The notes under the pieces were generated by a model. That model ran no database searches and was not told where the DNA came from. It saw nothing but the letters and a program-made list of their open reading frames with translations. Below, piece by piece: positions 56,474 through 64,000 of a stretch of DNA of 64,000 nt. How positions within the stretch are numbered: the stretch's first letter is position 1; every line of letters starts with the position of its first letter. The translations under genes and the position numbers were made by a program. The DNA is from Pseudomonas sp. UBA5706 (lineage in GTDB: Bacteria > Pseudomonadota > Gammaproteobacteria > Pseudomonadales > Pseudomonadaceae): positions 1 to 64,000 of the forward strand of contig NZ_DIHC01000045.1 of the NCBI RefSeq assembly GCF_002419965.1, in the 5' to 3' direction.

Positions 56474-58417
56474 TCAGGTATCCAGCATGGTTCTGACCTT
56501 ATTCAAAAACTCGGTCAGTTGAAACGGCTTGGTAATCATGTCCATGCCCTCCCCCAGAAACAGCTGCCGGTTTAGCGCGTTTTCCGCGTAGCCGGTCATG
56601 AACAGCACCGGCGCGTTCGGACGCCAATCGCGCATGCGCTGCGCCAGCTCGCGACCGTTCATCTGTGGCATGCCCACATCGGTCAGCAGCAGATCGATCG
56701 ACAAATCGTGCTCCAGCAGTGACAGTGCGGTATTGACGTCCGCGGCCTGGGTGCAGCGATACCCCGCGTCGGTCAGGATCTCATTGACGAACATGCGCAC
56801 CGACGCCGTATCCTCGACGATCAGGACATGCTCACCGGCGCCCAGCTCGGCGGTTTCCGGCACCGGGGGCGGCGCGACGGTTTGATCCGTTGCTGCAGGC
56901 AGCATTAAGGTCACCTCGGTGCCGTGGCCGACGACGCTACGGATGTGTACATCGCCGCCGGATTGCCGCGCGAACCCGTAGATGGTTGACAACCCCAGCC
57001 CGGTACCCTCACCGATGGGTTTGGTGGTGAAAAATGGATCGAACACCTTGTCGATCAGGTGATGCTCGATGCCCACCCCGTCGTCGCGCACGGTCAACGC
57101 AATATACAAGCCGTCGGCCAAACGTGGATTGCCCTGCGAGTAAGCCTCGTAGGTACTGATCCAGATATGGCCGCCCTGAGGCAGCGCGTCCCGGGCGTTG
57201 ATCACCAGGTTGAGGACGGCGCTTTCCAGTTGCCCGGCATCGACCATCGCCACGGCGCTGCGGGCAGGCAGTTCAAGCGTGAGACCGATGCGCTTGCCGA
57301 TGGTCCGGCTCAGCAGATCCTCCAGCGAGCGCACGTATTGGCTGACGTCCGCAGGCCGGGTATCCAGCGGTTGCTGACGCGCGAAAGCCAGCAAGCGATG
57401 GGTCAGGCTTGCTGCGCTTTTGGCCGAGGCTAGCGCCGCATCGGCGTAGGTCAGGACTTTCTCCGTACGTCCGTCCTCGGTGCGCTTCTTGATCAGTTCA
57501 AGCCCGGTGACGATGCCGGTCAGCAGATTGTTGAAGTCATGCGCGATGCCGCCGGTGAGCTTGCCGATAGCGTCCATTTTCTGCGCCTGCAGCAGTTGAG
57601 CCTCGGTCCGCGCGCGCTCGGCGACTTCGTGGGCCAATTGCGTGTTGACGCTGTCCAGTTGCTGTAAATGCGACTGCTCGCGGCGGCGGTGCTCGGTCAC
57701 GTCCTCGACGAACACCAGGCTCAGGCCATCGATGCGATAGGGCGACACCTGCCATTCGGTTTCGCGCAGATCGCCTTGAACCAGCATGCACAGAGTACCC
57801 TTCCAGCGTTCCCCCGCTACCAGGGCCTTGCTCAGGCCGGCGATCGCTGGCGCCTGATCGTCACTCAAGCACTGCAAAACCGCATCCTCGGCCGCCCCCT
57901 GGGCGATCAGCCGAGAGAACGCGTGGTTGCATTCATGGACCTTTAGCTGATCGTCCATGACCGCGATCGGCGCCGAGACGTTGACGAAAATCTCGCGAAA
58001 ACGGTCCTCGCTGTCGCGCAGGGCAAATTCGGTATCGCGCACCCGCAGCAGCGTGCGCAGGGTGGCCAGTAACACATCGGGGTCCACCGGGTGCACCAGG
58101 TAGGCGTCGGCTCCGGCCTCAAGACCGGTGACGATATCGCCGGTCTGGATCGACGCCGCCGATACGTGCACCACTGGCAGCAACGCCGTGCGAGGCTCAC
58201 TGCGTAGCTGGCGCACGATGTCGAAGCCACTCATATCCGGCAGGTTGACGTCGAGAATCAGCGCATCCGGAACCCGCCCGGCGATCAACGCCAGGCCCTC
58301 GGTCCCCGTGCCCGCCTCCTGCACCACAAACCCATGGCGCTCCATGCGCCGGCGCAACGCGTAGCGAGTAGCCTGATTGTCATCGACGATCAGCAGCCGG
58401 GAGTCAGCTTTCATCAC
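56474..58417 (-). CDS. Hybrid histidine kinase REC-PAS-HisKA-HATPase-REC
   Basis: 647 residues, soluble. Receiver with D56 (LILDVNLPDMSG), a PAS (about 145-255), phospho-acceptor H293 (GGIAHDFNNLL), HATPase (NARDALPQGG, DDGVGI, GEGTGLGLSTI) and a C-terminal receiver D580 (LLTDVGMPQMNG). It overlaps the preceding kinase gene by 14 bp and so belongs to the rsb transcript. Its N-terminal receiver suggests it is phosphorylated by another kinase, possibly the overlapping one. Confidence 0.94.
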   Translation of the reverse strand: MMKADSRLLIVDDNQATRYALRRRMERHGFVVQEAGTGTEGLALIAGRVPDALILDVNLPDMSGFDIVRQLRSEPRTALLPVVHVSAASIQTGDIVTGLEAGADAYLVHPVDPDVLLATLRTLLRVRDTEFALRDSEDRFREIFVNVSAPIAVMDDQLKVHECNHAFSRLIAQGAAEDAVLQCLSDDQAPAIAGLSKALVAGERWKGTLCMLVQGDLRETEWQVSPYRIDGLSLVFVEDVTEHRRREQSHLQQLDSVNTQLAHEVAERARTEAQLLQAQKMDAIGKLTGGIAHDFNNLLTGIVTGLELIKKRTEDGRTEKVLTYADAALASAKSAASLTHRLLAFARQQPLDTRPADVSQYVRSLEDLLSRTIGKRIGLTLELPARSAVAMVDAGQLESAVLNLVINARDALPQGGHIWISTYEAYSQGNPRLADGLYIALTVRDDGVGIEHHLIDKVFDPFFTTKPIGEGTGLGLSTIYGFARQSGGDVHIRSVVGHGTEVTLMLPAATDQTVAPPPVPETAELGAGEHVLIVEDTASVRMFVNEILTDAGYRCTQAADVNTALSLLEHDLSIDLLLTDVGMPQMNGRELAQRMRDWRPNAPVLFMTGYAENALNRQLFLGEGMDMITKPFQLTEFLNKVRTMLDT

Positions 58418-59279
58418 CTTGCTCCTGGGCCAGTGCCAACGGAATCACCACATAAAACGTGGAGCCGACGCCGGGCTGGCTTTCCAGTCCCACGCGCCCT
58501 CCCAGCAATTCGGCGAAACGCTTGCACAATGACAACCCCAGGCCCGTGCCGCGCAAACGCTTTTGCAAGGGCGAATCAACTTGAATGAAGTCTTCGAATA
58601 GCGCGCCATGCAATTGCGGCGGGATGCCGATGCCGGTGTCCGTCACCGCAAAGCGCACCTCCCGCTCGCCTTCCAGGCTGGCCGATACGCGAACTTCGCC
58701 TCGCTGGGTGAATTTCAGCGAGTTGGAAATGAAGTTGCGCAGAATCTGCGCAAGCTTCTTATCGTCGGTGTACAGCCGTGGCAAACCGACAGGCTCTTCG
58801 AAAATCAGGTCCACAGCCGACGTGTCGACGATAGGCCGGAACATCCCGCGCAGGGCCGAGAACAAATCGAACATGTCGAACCATGCCGGCGAAATGCTGA
58901 TGCGTCCGGCCTCGATCTTGGCCAGATCGAGCAGGTCGTCGACCATATCGCTCAGCTCCCGCGCAGCGGTGCTGACGAACGACACTTGCTTGTGCTGCTC
59001 GGGGCTCAGCGGCCCATCGAGTTCGTCAGTGAGCAGGCTGGCGATGCTGAGTATCGAACCCAGTGGCGTGCGGAACTCATGACTCATGTACGAGAGGAAG
59101 CGGCTCTTAAGGTCAGACGCCTGACGCAGTTGCTCGGCCTGGGTATCAAGCTCGGCATACAGTGCCAACACGCCCTGATTGGTTTCATCCAGCTCCGCGC
59201 GCAAGGCGGCGGCTTCGCCACGCAGTTGCCGCAGTTCCGCTGACGCCTCAAGGGCGCCATGGGCGGGGTTGTCAGTCAT
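58404..59279 (-). CDS. Soluble sensor histidine kinase (HisKA-HATPase)
   Basis: 291 residues: an N-terminal coiled coil (about 14-55, LRQLRGEAAALRAELDE), phospho-acceptor H67 (YMSHEFRTPLGS), HATPase with NSLKFT, DTGIGIP and GTGLGLSLCKRF. No sensor or membrane domain. Overlaps the upstream phosphatase gene by 8 bp and the downstream hybrid kinase by 14 bp, so it is translated with the stressosome genes. It could be the output kinase of the stressosome. Confidence 0.93.
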   Translation of the reverse strand: MTDNPAHGALEASAELRQLRGEAAALRAELDETNQGVLALYAELDTQAEQLRQASDLKSRFLSYMSHEFRTPLGSILSIASLLTDELDGPLSPEQHKQVSFVSTAARELSDMVDDLLDLAKIEAGRISISPAWFDMFDLFSALRGMFRPIVDTSAVDLIFEEPVGLPRLYTDDKKLAQILRNFISNSLKFTQRGEVRVSASLEGEREVRFAVTDTGIGIPPQLHGALFEDFIQVDSPLQKRLRGTGLGLSLCKRFAELLGGRVGLESQPGVGSTFYVVIPLALAQEQGDES

Positions 59280-60285
59280 CGAGCGTCTCCAGAGCAGTCA
59301 CCAATACCGTTACATCATCCCTGCCCCGGCAAAAATCACGATGCAGCACTGCCGCAATAATGGCCGGGTGTCGATACATCAGACCCGGATAGTCGCGAAG
59401 ATTCCAACGAGATTGCAGGCCGTCGCTGTACATGATCAAAAGCTGTCCGGCGCATTGCCCGTAGGCCACCGCCGGTATCTTGCGGTACTGCAGGCCAACG
59501 ATGCCGGGGTGCGAGGCAAGACCACGTGATTTCTCCTCGCCGATCAGCGTCGCGCCGATGTTGCCGATACCGATGAAACGCAGGTTGTCCTGGGCACTAT
59601 CGAATTGCGCCACCGCCACCGCGCCACCGCGCGTGCCTTGCATCTGGCGATGAATGTCCTCGAGCAGCAGTACCGGATCAGCAAACGGGTCATGGTTGAA
59701 CGCCAGTGTGCCCGCCTTCGCCGCCTCTTCGGCGTCCGGTCCGTGACCCAGGCCGTCGATCATCAAGATGCTTATTTGCCGATCACTGATGGCGACCTCC
59801 CACGCATCGCCACAGGCTGGATCATCATGCAGCGAGTGCTGGGTCACCCCCAGCCGCAGGTCCCTGACCACCGCCGAACGCGGATAGAAGCGTGTCAAGA
59901 GTACGGTTCCGCGGCTGTCGGTATGCACGTCGAACACCTGCGCCTGACGCAGGATCGAACCCAGGCCGATGCCTTGGGTGCCACGGGTGGAAAAGCCATC
60001 GGCCAGGCAATCCTGCAGGTCAAAACCCTGCCCCCGATCGATGGCGATGACTTCCAGCCCCCGCACAGCGCCGGGCAACGCCCGCAGGTGCAGCTCGCCA
60101 TTGCTGGCGTGCTTGAGGATATTGCTGGCCAGTTCCGTCACCACCAGTGCCACTCGGCCCGAATCGGTGTCATCGAAGCCCAGTTGCTCGGCAAGCCGCT
60201 GGGCAATGCGCCGCCCGTGGCCGACCTGGCTTGAATCTTCGATGGCTACCACGTGCGTCAGATGGCTGTGCAGTCTCAAGTCCAT
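59272..60285 (-). CDS. RsbT-like ATPase fused to RsbX-like phosphatase (RsbTX)
   Basis: 337 residues. N-terminal HATPase_c_2 domain (about 15-135; VALVVTELASNILKHASNGEL, RGQGFDLQD, TRGTQGIGLGSILRQA) joined to a PP2C/SpoIIE-type phosphatase (about 150-335; GDAWEVA, MIDGLGHGPDAEEAA, IGIGNIGA, MYSDGLQSRW, RDDVTVLV). The family dephosphorylates STAS proteins and resets stressosomes. Overlaps rsbT by 10 bp. Confidence 0.92.
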   Translation of the reverse strand: MDLRLHSHLTHVVAIEDSSQVGHGRRIAQRLAEQLGFDDTDSGRVALVVTELASNILKHASNGELHLRALPGAVRGLEVIAIDRGQGFDLQDCLADGFSTRGTQGIGLGSILRQAQVFDVHTDSRGTVLLTRFYPRSAVVRDLRLGVTQHSLHDDPACGDAWEVAISDRQISILMIDGLGHGPDAEEAAKAGTLAFNHDPFADPVLLLEDIHRQMQGTRGGAVAVAQFDSAQDNLRFIGIGNIGATLIGEEKSRGLASHPGIVGLQYRKIPAVAYGQCAGQLLIMYSDGLQSRWNLRDYPGLMYRHPAIIAAVLHRDFCRGRDDVTVLVTALETLDD

Positions 60286-60680
60286 TTGCAGATCGTCACC
60301 CGCGTGCCCGCCCCGGGCGCTGTGTCCAGCTGGAAGTCATCGACCAAGCGCTTGGCCCCGGTCAGCCCCAGGCCCAGTCCGCCGCCGGAGGTCCAGCCAT
60401 CGGTCATGGCCAGCTTGAGGTCGGGAATGCCAGGACCTTCGTCGCGAAAGGTCAGCTTCACACCGGTGCGCACGCCGTCCTCGACGATTTCCCAGTCCAT
60501 GTCGCCGCCACCGCCGTACACCATGGTGTTACGCGCCAGTTCGCTGACCGCCGTTACCAGTTTGGTCAGGTCGATCAAGCGCATGCCGCAGTCCTGCGCC
60601 AGCTTGCGCGCCATTTGCCGGGCCAGCACCACGTCCTGCTCGATCTGAATGCTCTGGGTGCCGCTGCTACGCACGTTCAT
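60276..60680 (-). CDS. rsbT: RsbT switch-kinase (anti-sigma regulatory factor family)
   Basis: 134-residue HATPase_c_2 serine/threonine kinase: N-box VTAVSELARNTMVYGGGG, DEGPGIPDLK, GGGLGLGLTGAKRLVD. In stressosomes RsbT phosphorylates RsbR and RsbS, is released and activates a partner. Overlaps rsbS by 4 bp (ATGA). The partner here is unlikely to be RsbU/sigma-B, which this lineage lacks. Confidence 0.94.
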   Translation of the reverse strand: MNVRSSGTQSIQIEQDVVLARQMARKLAQDCGMRLIDLTKLVTAVSELARNTMVYGGGGDMDWEIVEDGVRTGVKLTFRDEGPGIPDLKLAMTDGWTSGGGLGLGLTGAKRLVDDFQLDTAPGAGTRVTICKWT

Positions 60681-61039
60681 TGTGAATAAGCCCGCTCGCG
60701 TAATAGCGTCATGCCGCGCTCGACGTTGAGCGCAGTGCTCACCCCCGGCAAGGTCATGCCCAGTTCCACCAGGGTGATGGCCACGGCAGGCTGCATGCCG
60801 ACCAGCACGGTCTCGGCGTCCATGATGCGCGACAGACCGGAAATCATGCCGATCATGCGGCCGATGAAAGAGTCGACCATGTCCAGCGCCGAGATATCGA
60901 TCAGCACGCCCCGTGCCGAGGTCTTGCTGATCCGCTCGGACAAATCGTCCTGCAGCGTCAGCGCCAGCTGGTCATGCATGTCCACCTGGATGGTGACCAG
61001 CAAAAAGTCACCCATCTGCAGAATCGGAATCCGCTCCAT
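60677..61039 (-). CDS. rsbS: RsbS stressosome STAS protein
   Basis: 120-residue single STAS domain (PILQMGDFLLVTIQVDMHD, then VLIDISALDMVDSFIGRMIG). S57 in VDSF corresponds to the RsbT-phosphorylated serine (S59) of B. subtilis RsbS. Starts 4 bp after rsbR in the same direction. Confidence 0.94.
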   Translation of the reverse strand: MERIPILQMGDFLLVTIQVDMHDQLALTLQDDLSERISKTSARGVLIDISALDMVDSFIGRMIGMISGLSRIMDAETVLVGMQPAVAITLVELGMTLPGVSTALNVERGMTLLRERAYSQ

Positions 61040-61043
61040 GGGC

Positions 61044-61895
61044 TTATACCGCCTTGGCGACGGTCAGGCCCAGGCGACGTAAGGCCAACGCGAGGGCATC
61101 GGCCAGATTGGCCTTGGTGACCACGCCCTGAAGGTCCAGCCCCAGGTGGACGATGGTCTGGGCGATCTGCGGCCGCACGCCGCTGATGATGCAATCGGCC
61201 CCCATCAGGCGAATGGCGGTGACAGTCTTGAGCAAGTGCTGCGCGACCAAGGTGTCCACGGTCGGCACGCCAGTAATGTCGATAATGGCGATTTCCGAGC
61301 CGGTATCGACAATGCGCTGCAGCAGCGACTCCATGACCACCTGCGTACGCTGCGAGTCCAGGGTGCCGATCATCGGCAACGCCAGCACGCCGTCCCACAG
61401 CTTGACCACCGGGGTAGACAGCTCCAGCAGCTCTTCCTGCTGACGCTTGATCACCGATTCACGCGACTTTTGATAGGTGCGGATGGTATGCATGCCCAAG
61501 CCGTCCAGCAGTTGGGAGATTTCCCACAACTGTTCAGCCAGCAAAGCCGGGCGATCAGCGAACTCCTCCTGCAGAAGCGTGAACAGCGGGCCTTTCAAGG
61601 AAAAAATGAAATGGGCAGTCTGCTGCGAATCCTGACCGGCCAGCGCGCGCTGGTGCGAGAGCTTTTCGAGGAATTGGCGCACTTCGTCCCAATCGCTGCT
61701 GGAGATGCTTTGCGCGCCGCCCTTCTCCAGGGCGCGGGTCAGCAGGCGCAGAAACTCGCTCGTCTGCTGTTTAAGGTCATCGGCTTTCAGATTGCGCGTG
61801 GCACCGCTGACTTCCAGGTCCGCGAGCCAGCGTGCAGAGAGTTGGGCTTCGGAACGCTTGAGAGAGTCCACGGTGGTTTGCTGCAATACTGCCAT
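61044..61895 (-). CDS. rsbR: RsbR-like stressosome sensor/co-antagonist
   Basis: 283 residues. The N-terminal non-STAS domain (about 1-145, KRSEAQLSARWLADLEVSGA, HFIFSLKGPLFTLLQEEF) is the sensory half; the C-terminal STAS domain follows (LSTPVVKLWDGVLALPMIGTLDSQR, IIDITGVPTVDTLVAQHL). T215 in VDT and S181 in LDS align by motif with the phosphorylated threonines T205 and T171 of B. subtilis RsbR. Start 61895 has CAGGAGC; an ATG at 62036 would add residues unlike the family. First gene of a six-gene coupled set. Confidence 0.93.
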   Translation of the reverse strand: MAVLQQTTVDSLKRSEAQLSARWLADLEVSGATRNLKADDLKQQTSEFLRLLTRALEKGGAQSISSSDWDEVRQFLEKLSHQRALAGQDSQQTAHFIFSLKGPLFTLLQEEFADRPALLAEQLWEISQLLDGLGMHTIRTYQKSRESVIKRQQEELLELSTPVVKLWDGVLALPMIGTLDSQRTQVVMESLLQRIVDTGSEIAIIDITGVPTVDTLVAQHLLKTVTAIRLMGADCIISGVRPQIAQTIVHLGLDLQGVVTKANLADALALALRRLGLTVAKAV

Positions 61896-62239
61896 GAGGT
61901 TGCTCCTGAGGGTTTGCTGGTCGGTAGCTGACGAGAAGCACGCGACGACAGGCAGACACACGAAAATGGTCAGGAATGGGGTCCGAAGCTCCGGATTGAT
62001 TCCTAACTTGTTAAATACAAAGCGCTTTTGGTGCAACGAGCGGAAGCGACGAAATACCCTGTTACCGATGAGGTGTCAAGCTAACATCATCCCGCGCAAA
62101 AGGTTCCAGACGGTGTGACGAACGTAAACACCCGTCTGGGACGCCGGTTAGGCCTCGCGGGAACAGGCAATAAAAAAACGGCACGACGCGACCCGATCAC
62201 GGCACAAGCATGCAGACTTCTCCTCCCGGACTACCCCGC
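61896..62239. other. Promoter region of the rsb operon and end of the exporter transcript
   Basis: About 340 bp without a gene, between two minus-strand genes. It must contain the rsbR promoter. AT content rises at 61990-62100. No terminator with a T run was recognised. Confidence 0.5.
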
Positions 62240-63127
62240 TCACCCGCCTTTCTTGCGTTGCTGCCAGGCCGCAGCCAGTCCACTGAGGCAGATAATCGCG
62301 ATCCCCGCTTGCGCGGTCAGTGACGGCGCATGGTTGAACACGACAAATCCCCAAAGTCCTGCAAACACGATCTGACAGTATCCAAACGGCGCCAGCAACG
62401 CCGGTGCGGCAAAGCGGAATGCCTGGGTCAGCATCAGGTGCGCGACCATTCCGCACGTGCCCAGCGCCAGCATGAACGGCACATGTTTCCACTCCGGGGC
62501 CTGCCAGAAGAACGGCACGATGGCACTCATCAGCAGGCTGTTGAACAGCCCTGCGAAAAAGTTGCTGGTGGTCGGGCTGTCATGGGCCGCCACCAACCGC
62601 GTCAACAATTGATAGCAGGCAAAGCACAGCGCCGAACCCAAAGGCAGCAGCACCGCAGGGGTAAACAACTCCCCGCCGGGATGCACGATTACCATGACCC
62701 CGCAAAACCCCACCAGCACGGCAATCCATTGCCCGCGTGACACCGTTTCCTTGAGCAGCGGCACCGATAGCGCGGTGACAAGCAGCGGTGCGAGAAAGTT
62801 GACCGCCGTCGCCTCGGCAATGGGAATGAACATGAGGCCACTGGTAAACAGCAAGCTGGTGCCCAGCAGACAGCCCGCCCGCAGCGCCTGCAGGCCCGGC
62901 CGCTTGGTGCGCAGCACCCGCAGCCCTGCCGACGGCATGAAGATGCACGCCATCAGCCCGGTGTGCACCACATAGCGCACCCATACCACCATCATGATCG
63001 GGTACATGCCAGACAGGTATTTGGACAGCGTGTCGTGACTGGAAAACAGAAAGGTTGCCAGGACAATCAGTGCGATGCCCTTCAGTGGCTGGTTGACGCC
63101 GGAGAGCGGCGTACTGGTGGTACTCAT
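62240..63127 (-). CDS. EamA/DMT-family exporter
   Basis: 295 residues with ten membrane helices in two EamA repeats (LKGIALIVLATFLFSSHDTLSKYL; ALCFACYQLLTRLVAAHD). Other features: SGLMFIPIAEATAVNFLAPLLV and GVMVIVHPGG. Start 63127 has AAGGGAA; upstream codons are rejected because of unlikely composition. Substrate unknown, typically metabolite or amino acid efflux. Confidence 0.88.
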   Translation of the reverse strand: MSTTSTPLSGVNQPLKGIALIVLATFLFSSHDTLSKYLSGMYPIMMVVWVRYVVHTGLMACIFMPSAGLRVLRTKRPGLQALRAGCLLGTSLLFTSGLMFIPIAEATAVNFLAPLLVTALSVPLLKETVSRGQWIAVLVGFCGVMVIVHPGGELFTPAVLLPLGSALCFACYQLLTRLVAAHDSPTTSNFFAGLFNSLLMSAIVPFFWQAPEWKHVPFMLALGTCGMVAHLMLTQAFRFAAPALLAPFGYCQIVFAGLWGFVVFNHAPSLTAQAGIAIICLSGLAAAWQQRKKGG

Positions 63128-63323
63128 CAGCTTTCCCTTGGTCTTGCGTAAATGCAGGGTCGGCCCCTGCCATCGTGGGCATAAGGATTGACGCGAAAAG
63201 GATATAGAAGCTGTCGTCAGATCACCAAACAAACCTCGACTATTAGGTGCGTTTCCAGGACGACAGGCCGCATGCGAATCGTATGCCAGCACCTGCGGCA
63301 GGATTGGACGTGGGTAGGGAGGA

Positions 63324-64000
63324 TTATGCCGGCGTTGCCAGCGGCACGGTAAAGCGAAACACACTGCCCTGACCCGCTTCGCTGGTCGCCGTCAACTCAC
63401 CGCCGTGGGCGCGCACGATCCCTTGGGAGATGTACAGTCCAAGGCCCGACCCACTCGGATTGCCTTCCCGGATGCGCCAGTAACGCTCGAACACATGGGG
63501 CAGTTGATCCGGCGCGATACCTGCGCCGGAGTCGGCAACGCTGATGACCGCGACGCCGCCTTCGACCATCGCCGTTACGCTGATACGCCCCTCTCGGGGA
63601 GTGAACTTGATCGCGTTGCCAACCAGATTCGACAACACCTGAAACATCCGCTCCGGATCAGCCATGATCGTCAGGGCTGGCTCAGTGGTAAACGTCAAAT
63701 CGATGAACTTGTTCAGCGCCAGCGGCGTGAGCAACGACCAGGCATCCTCCAGCAGTTGGCTCACCTCCACCGGTTGCGGCGAGATCGAATAGCGCCCGGC
63801 CTCGATTTTCGACGTATCGAGCAGGTCATCAAGCAGGTGGGTCATGCGGGCGGTCGCGCGCTGCAAGGTATCGATAGCCGAATGCAGCCGCTTCGCCGCA
63901 GGCGTGGCATCCGCAGCGACCAGACGCTGCATCATGCCGCACTGCATGACGATGGCGGTCAGTGGGCTGCGCAGGTCATGGGACACCACCGCCACCAGCT
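63324..64000 (-). CDS. Sensor histidine kinase, N-terminus outside the window
   Basis: The frame is open to the window end; 225 codons are visible. HisKA with VVSHDLRSPLTAIV (H about 8 residues from the edge), HATPase with NLVGNAIKFTPREG, DSGAGI, and GSGLGLYISQGIVRAHGG. Sensor domain not visible. The visible kinase ends at ATPA. A different transcript from the exporter is likely, as 196 bp separate them. Confidence 0.93.
   Translation of the reverse strand, partial: LVAVVSHDLRSPLTAIVMQCGMMQRLVAADATPAAKRLHSAIDTLQRATARMTHLLDDLLDTSKIEAGRYSISPQPVEVSQLLEDAWSLLTPLALNKFIDLTFTTEPALTIMADPERMFQVLSNLVGNAIKFTPREGRISVTAMVEGGVAVISVADSGAGIAPDQLPHVFERYWRIREGNPSGSGLGLYISQGIVRAHGGELTATSEAGQGSVFRFTVPLATPA

Noticed and set aside
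51108..61895. A sigma-B-type factor or RsbU as stressosome output
   Set aside because: No sigma factor, anti-sigma/anti-anti-sigma pair beyond the STAS proteins, or RsbU-like gene is present in the window; the linked outputs are histidine kinases.

Overview
The window reads as a chromosomal stretch of a Pseudomonas, most likely of the P. fluorescens/P. syringae side of the genus. Evidence: GC-rich coding DNA throughout, a PBP2 (MrdA) very close to pseudomonad PBP2, a 689-residue P. stutzeri-type trehalose synthase, a three-subunit periplasmic gluconate dehydrogenase, and Pseudomonas-style extragenic repeats. No rRNA, tRNA or CRISPR array was recognised.

Layout. 1-2241: a tandem ~167-bp repeat that runs into the 3' end of an mrdA paralogue (minus strand). 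2930-7962: Tat-dependent gluconate 2-dehydrogenase operon (small subunit, FAD/Fe-S subunit, triheme cytochrome c) followed by a Tat-exported SMP-30/gluconolactonase. 8263-9776: AT-richer type VI secretion cassette of Hcp, a frameshifted DUF4225 effector candidate and a small membrane protein (immunity candidate). 9852-13595: decayed Tn3-family transposon with broken transposase and resolvase flanking an intact PIN toxin/antitoxin pair. 13804-19100: HxlR regulator/QorB, two RcnB-like periplasmic proteins, AEC transporter, SDR and LysR. 19352-21737: four-gene bufferin-type RiPP operon (DUF2282 precursor, DUF692 MNIO enzyme, DUF2063 partner, DoxX), known elsewhere for copper-binding modified peptides. 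21833-27333: serine hydrolase, ilvE, VOC, HDOD and sirtuin genes. 27334-28610: long non-coding gap with three palindromes. 28611-39341: a dedicated TonB-ExbB-ExbD system, a TonB-dependent receptor and a complete Yej-type peptide ABC importer in one direction, which looks like a full outer-to-inner membrane uptake route. 39463-50968: ArsP-like permease, selU-selD, MFS, treS, LysE, Gfo/Idh/MocA oxidoreductase, ketoglutarate-semialdehyde-type aldehyde dehydrogenase and FKBP. 51108-61895 (minus): a stressosome module RsbR-RsbS-RsbT-RsbT/X transcribed into two histidine kinases, then a bacteriophytochrome, a single-domain response regulator and another hybrid kinase. 62240-64000: a DMT exporter and a histidine kinase cut by the window end.

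The systems most worth following are the buf RiPP operon, the stressosome-phytochrome signalling cluster, the TonB/receptor/Yej uptake locus of unknown substrate, and the Hcp/DUF4225 cassette. Two distant sugar-acid genes (the lactonase at 6844 and the aldehyde dehydrogenase at 48898) share a 13-bp upstream box, which suggests one regulator.
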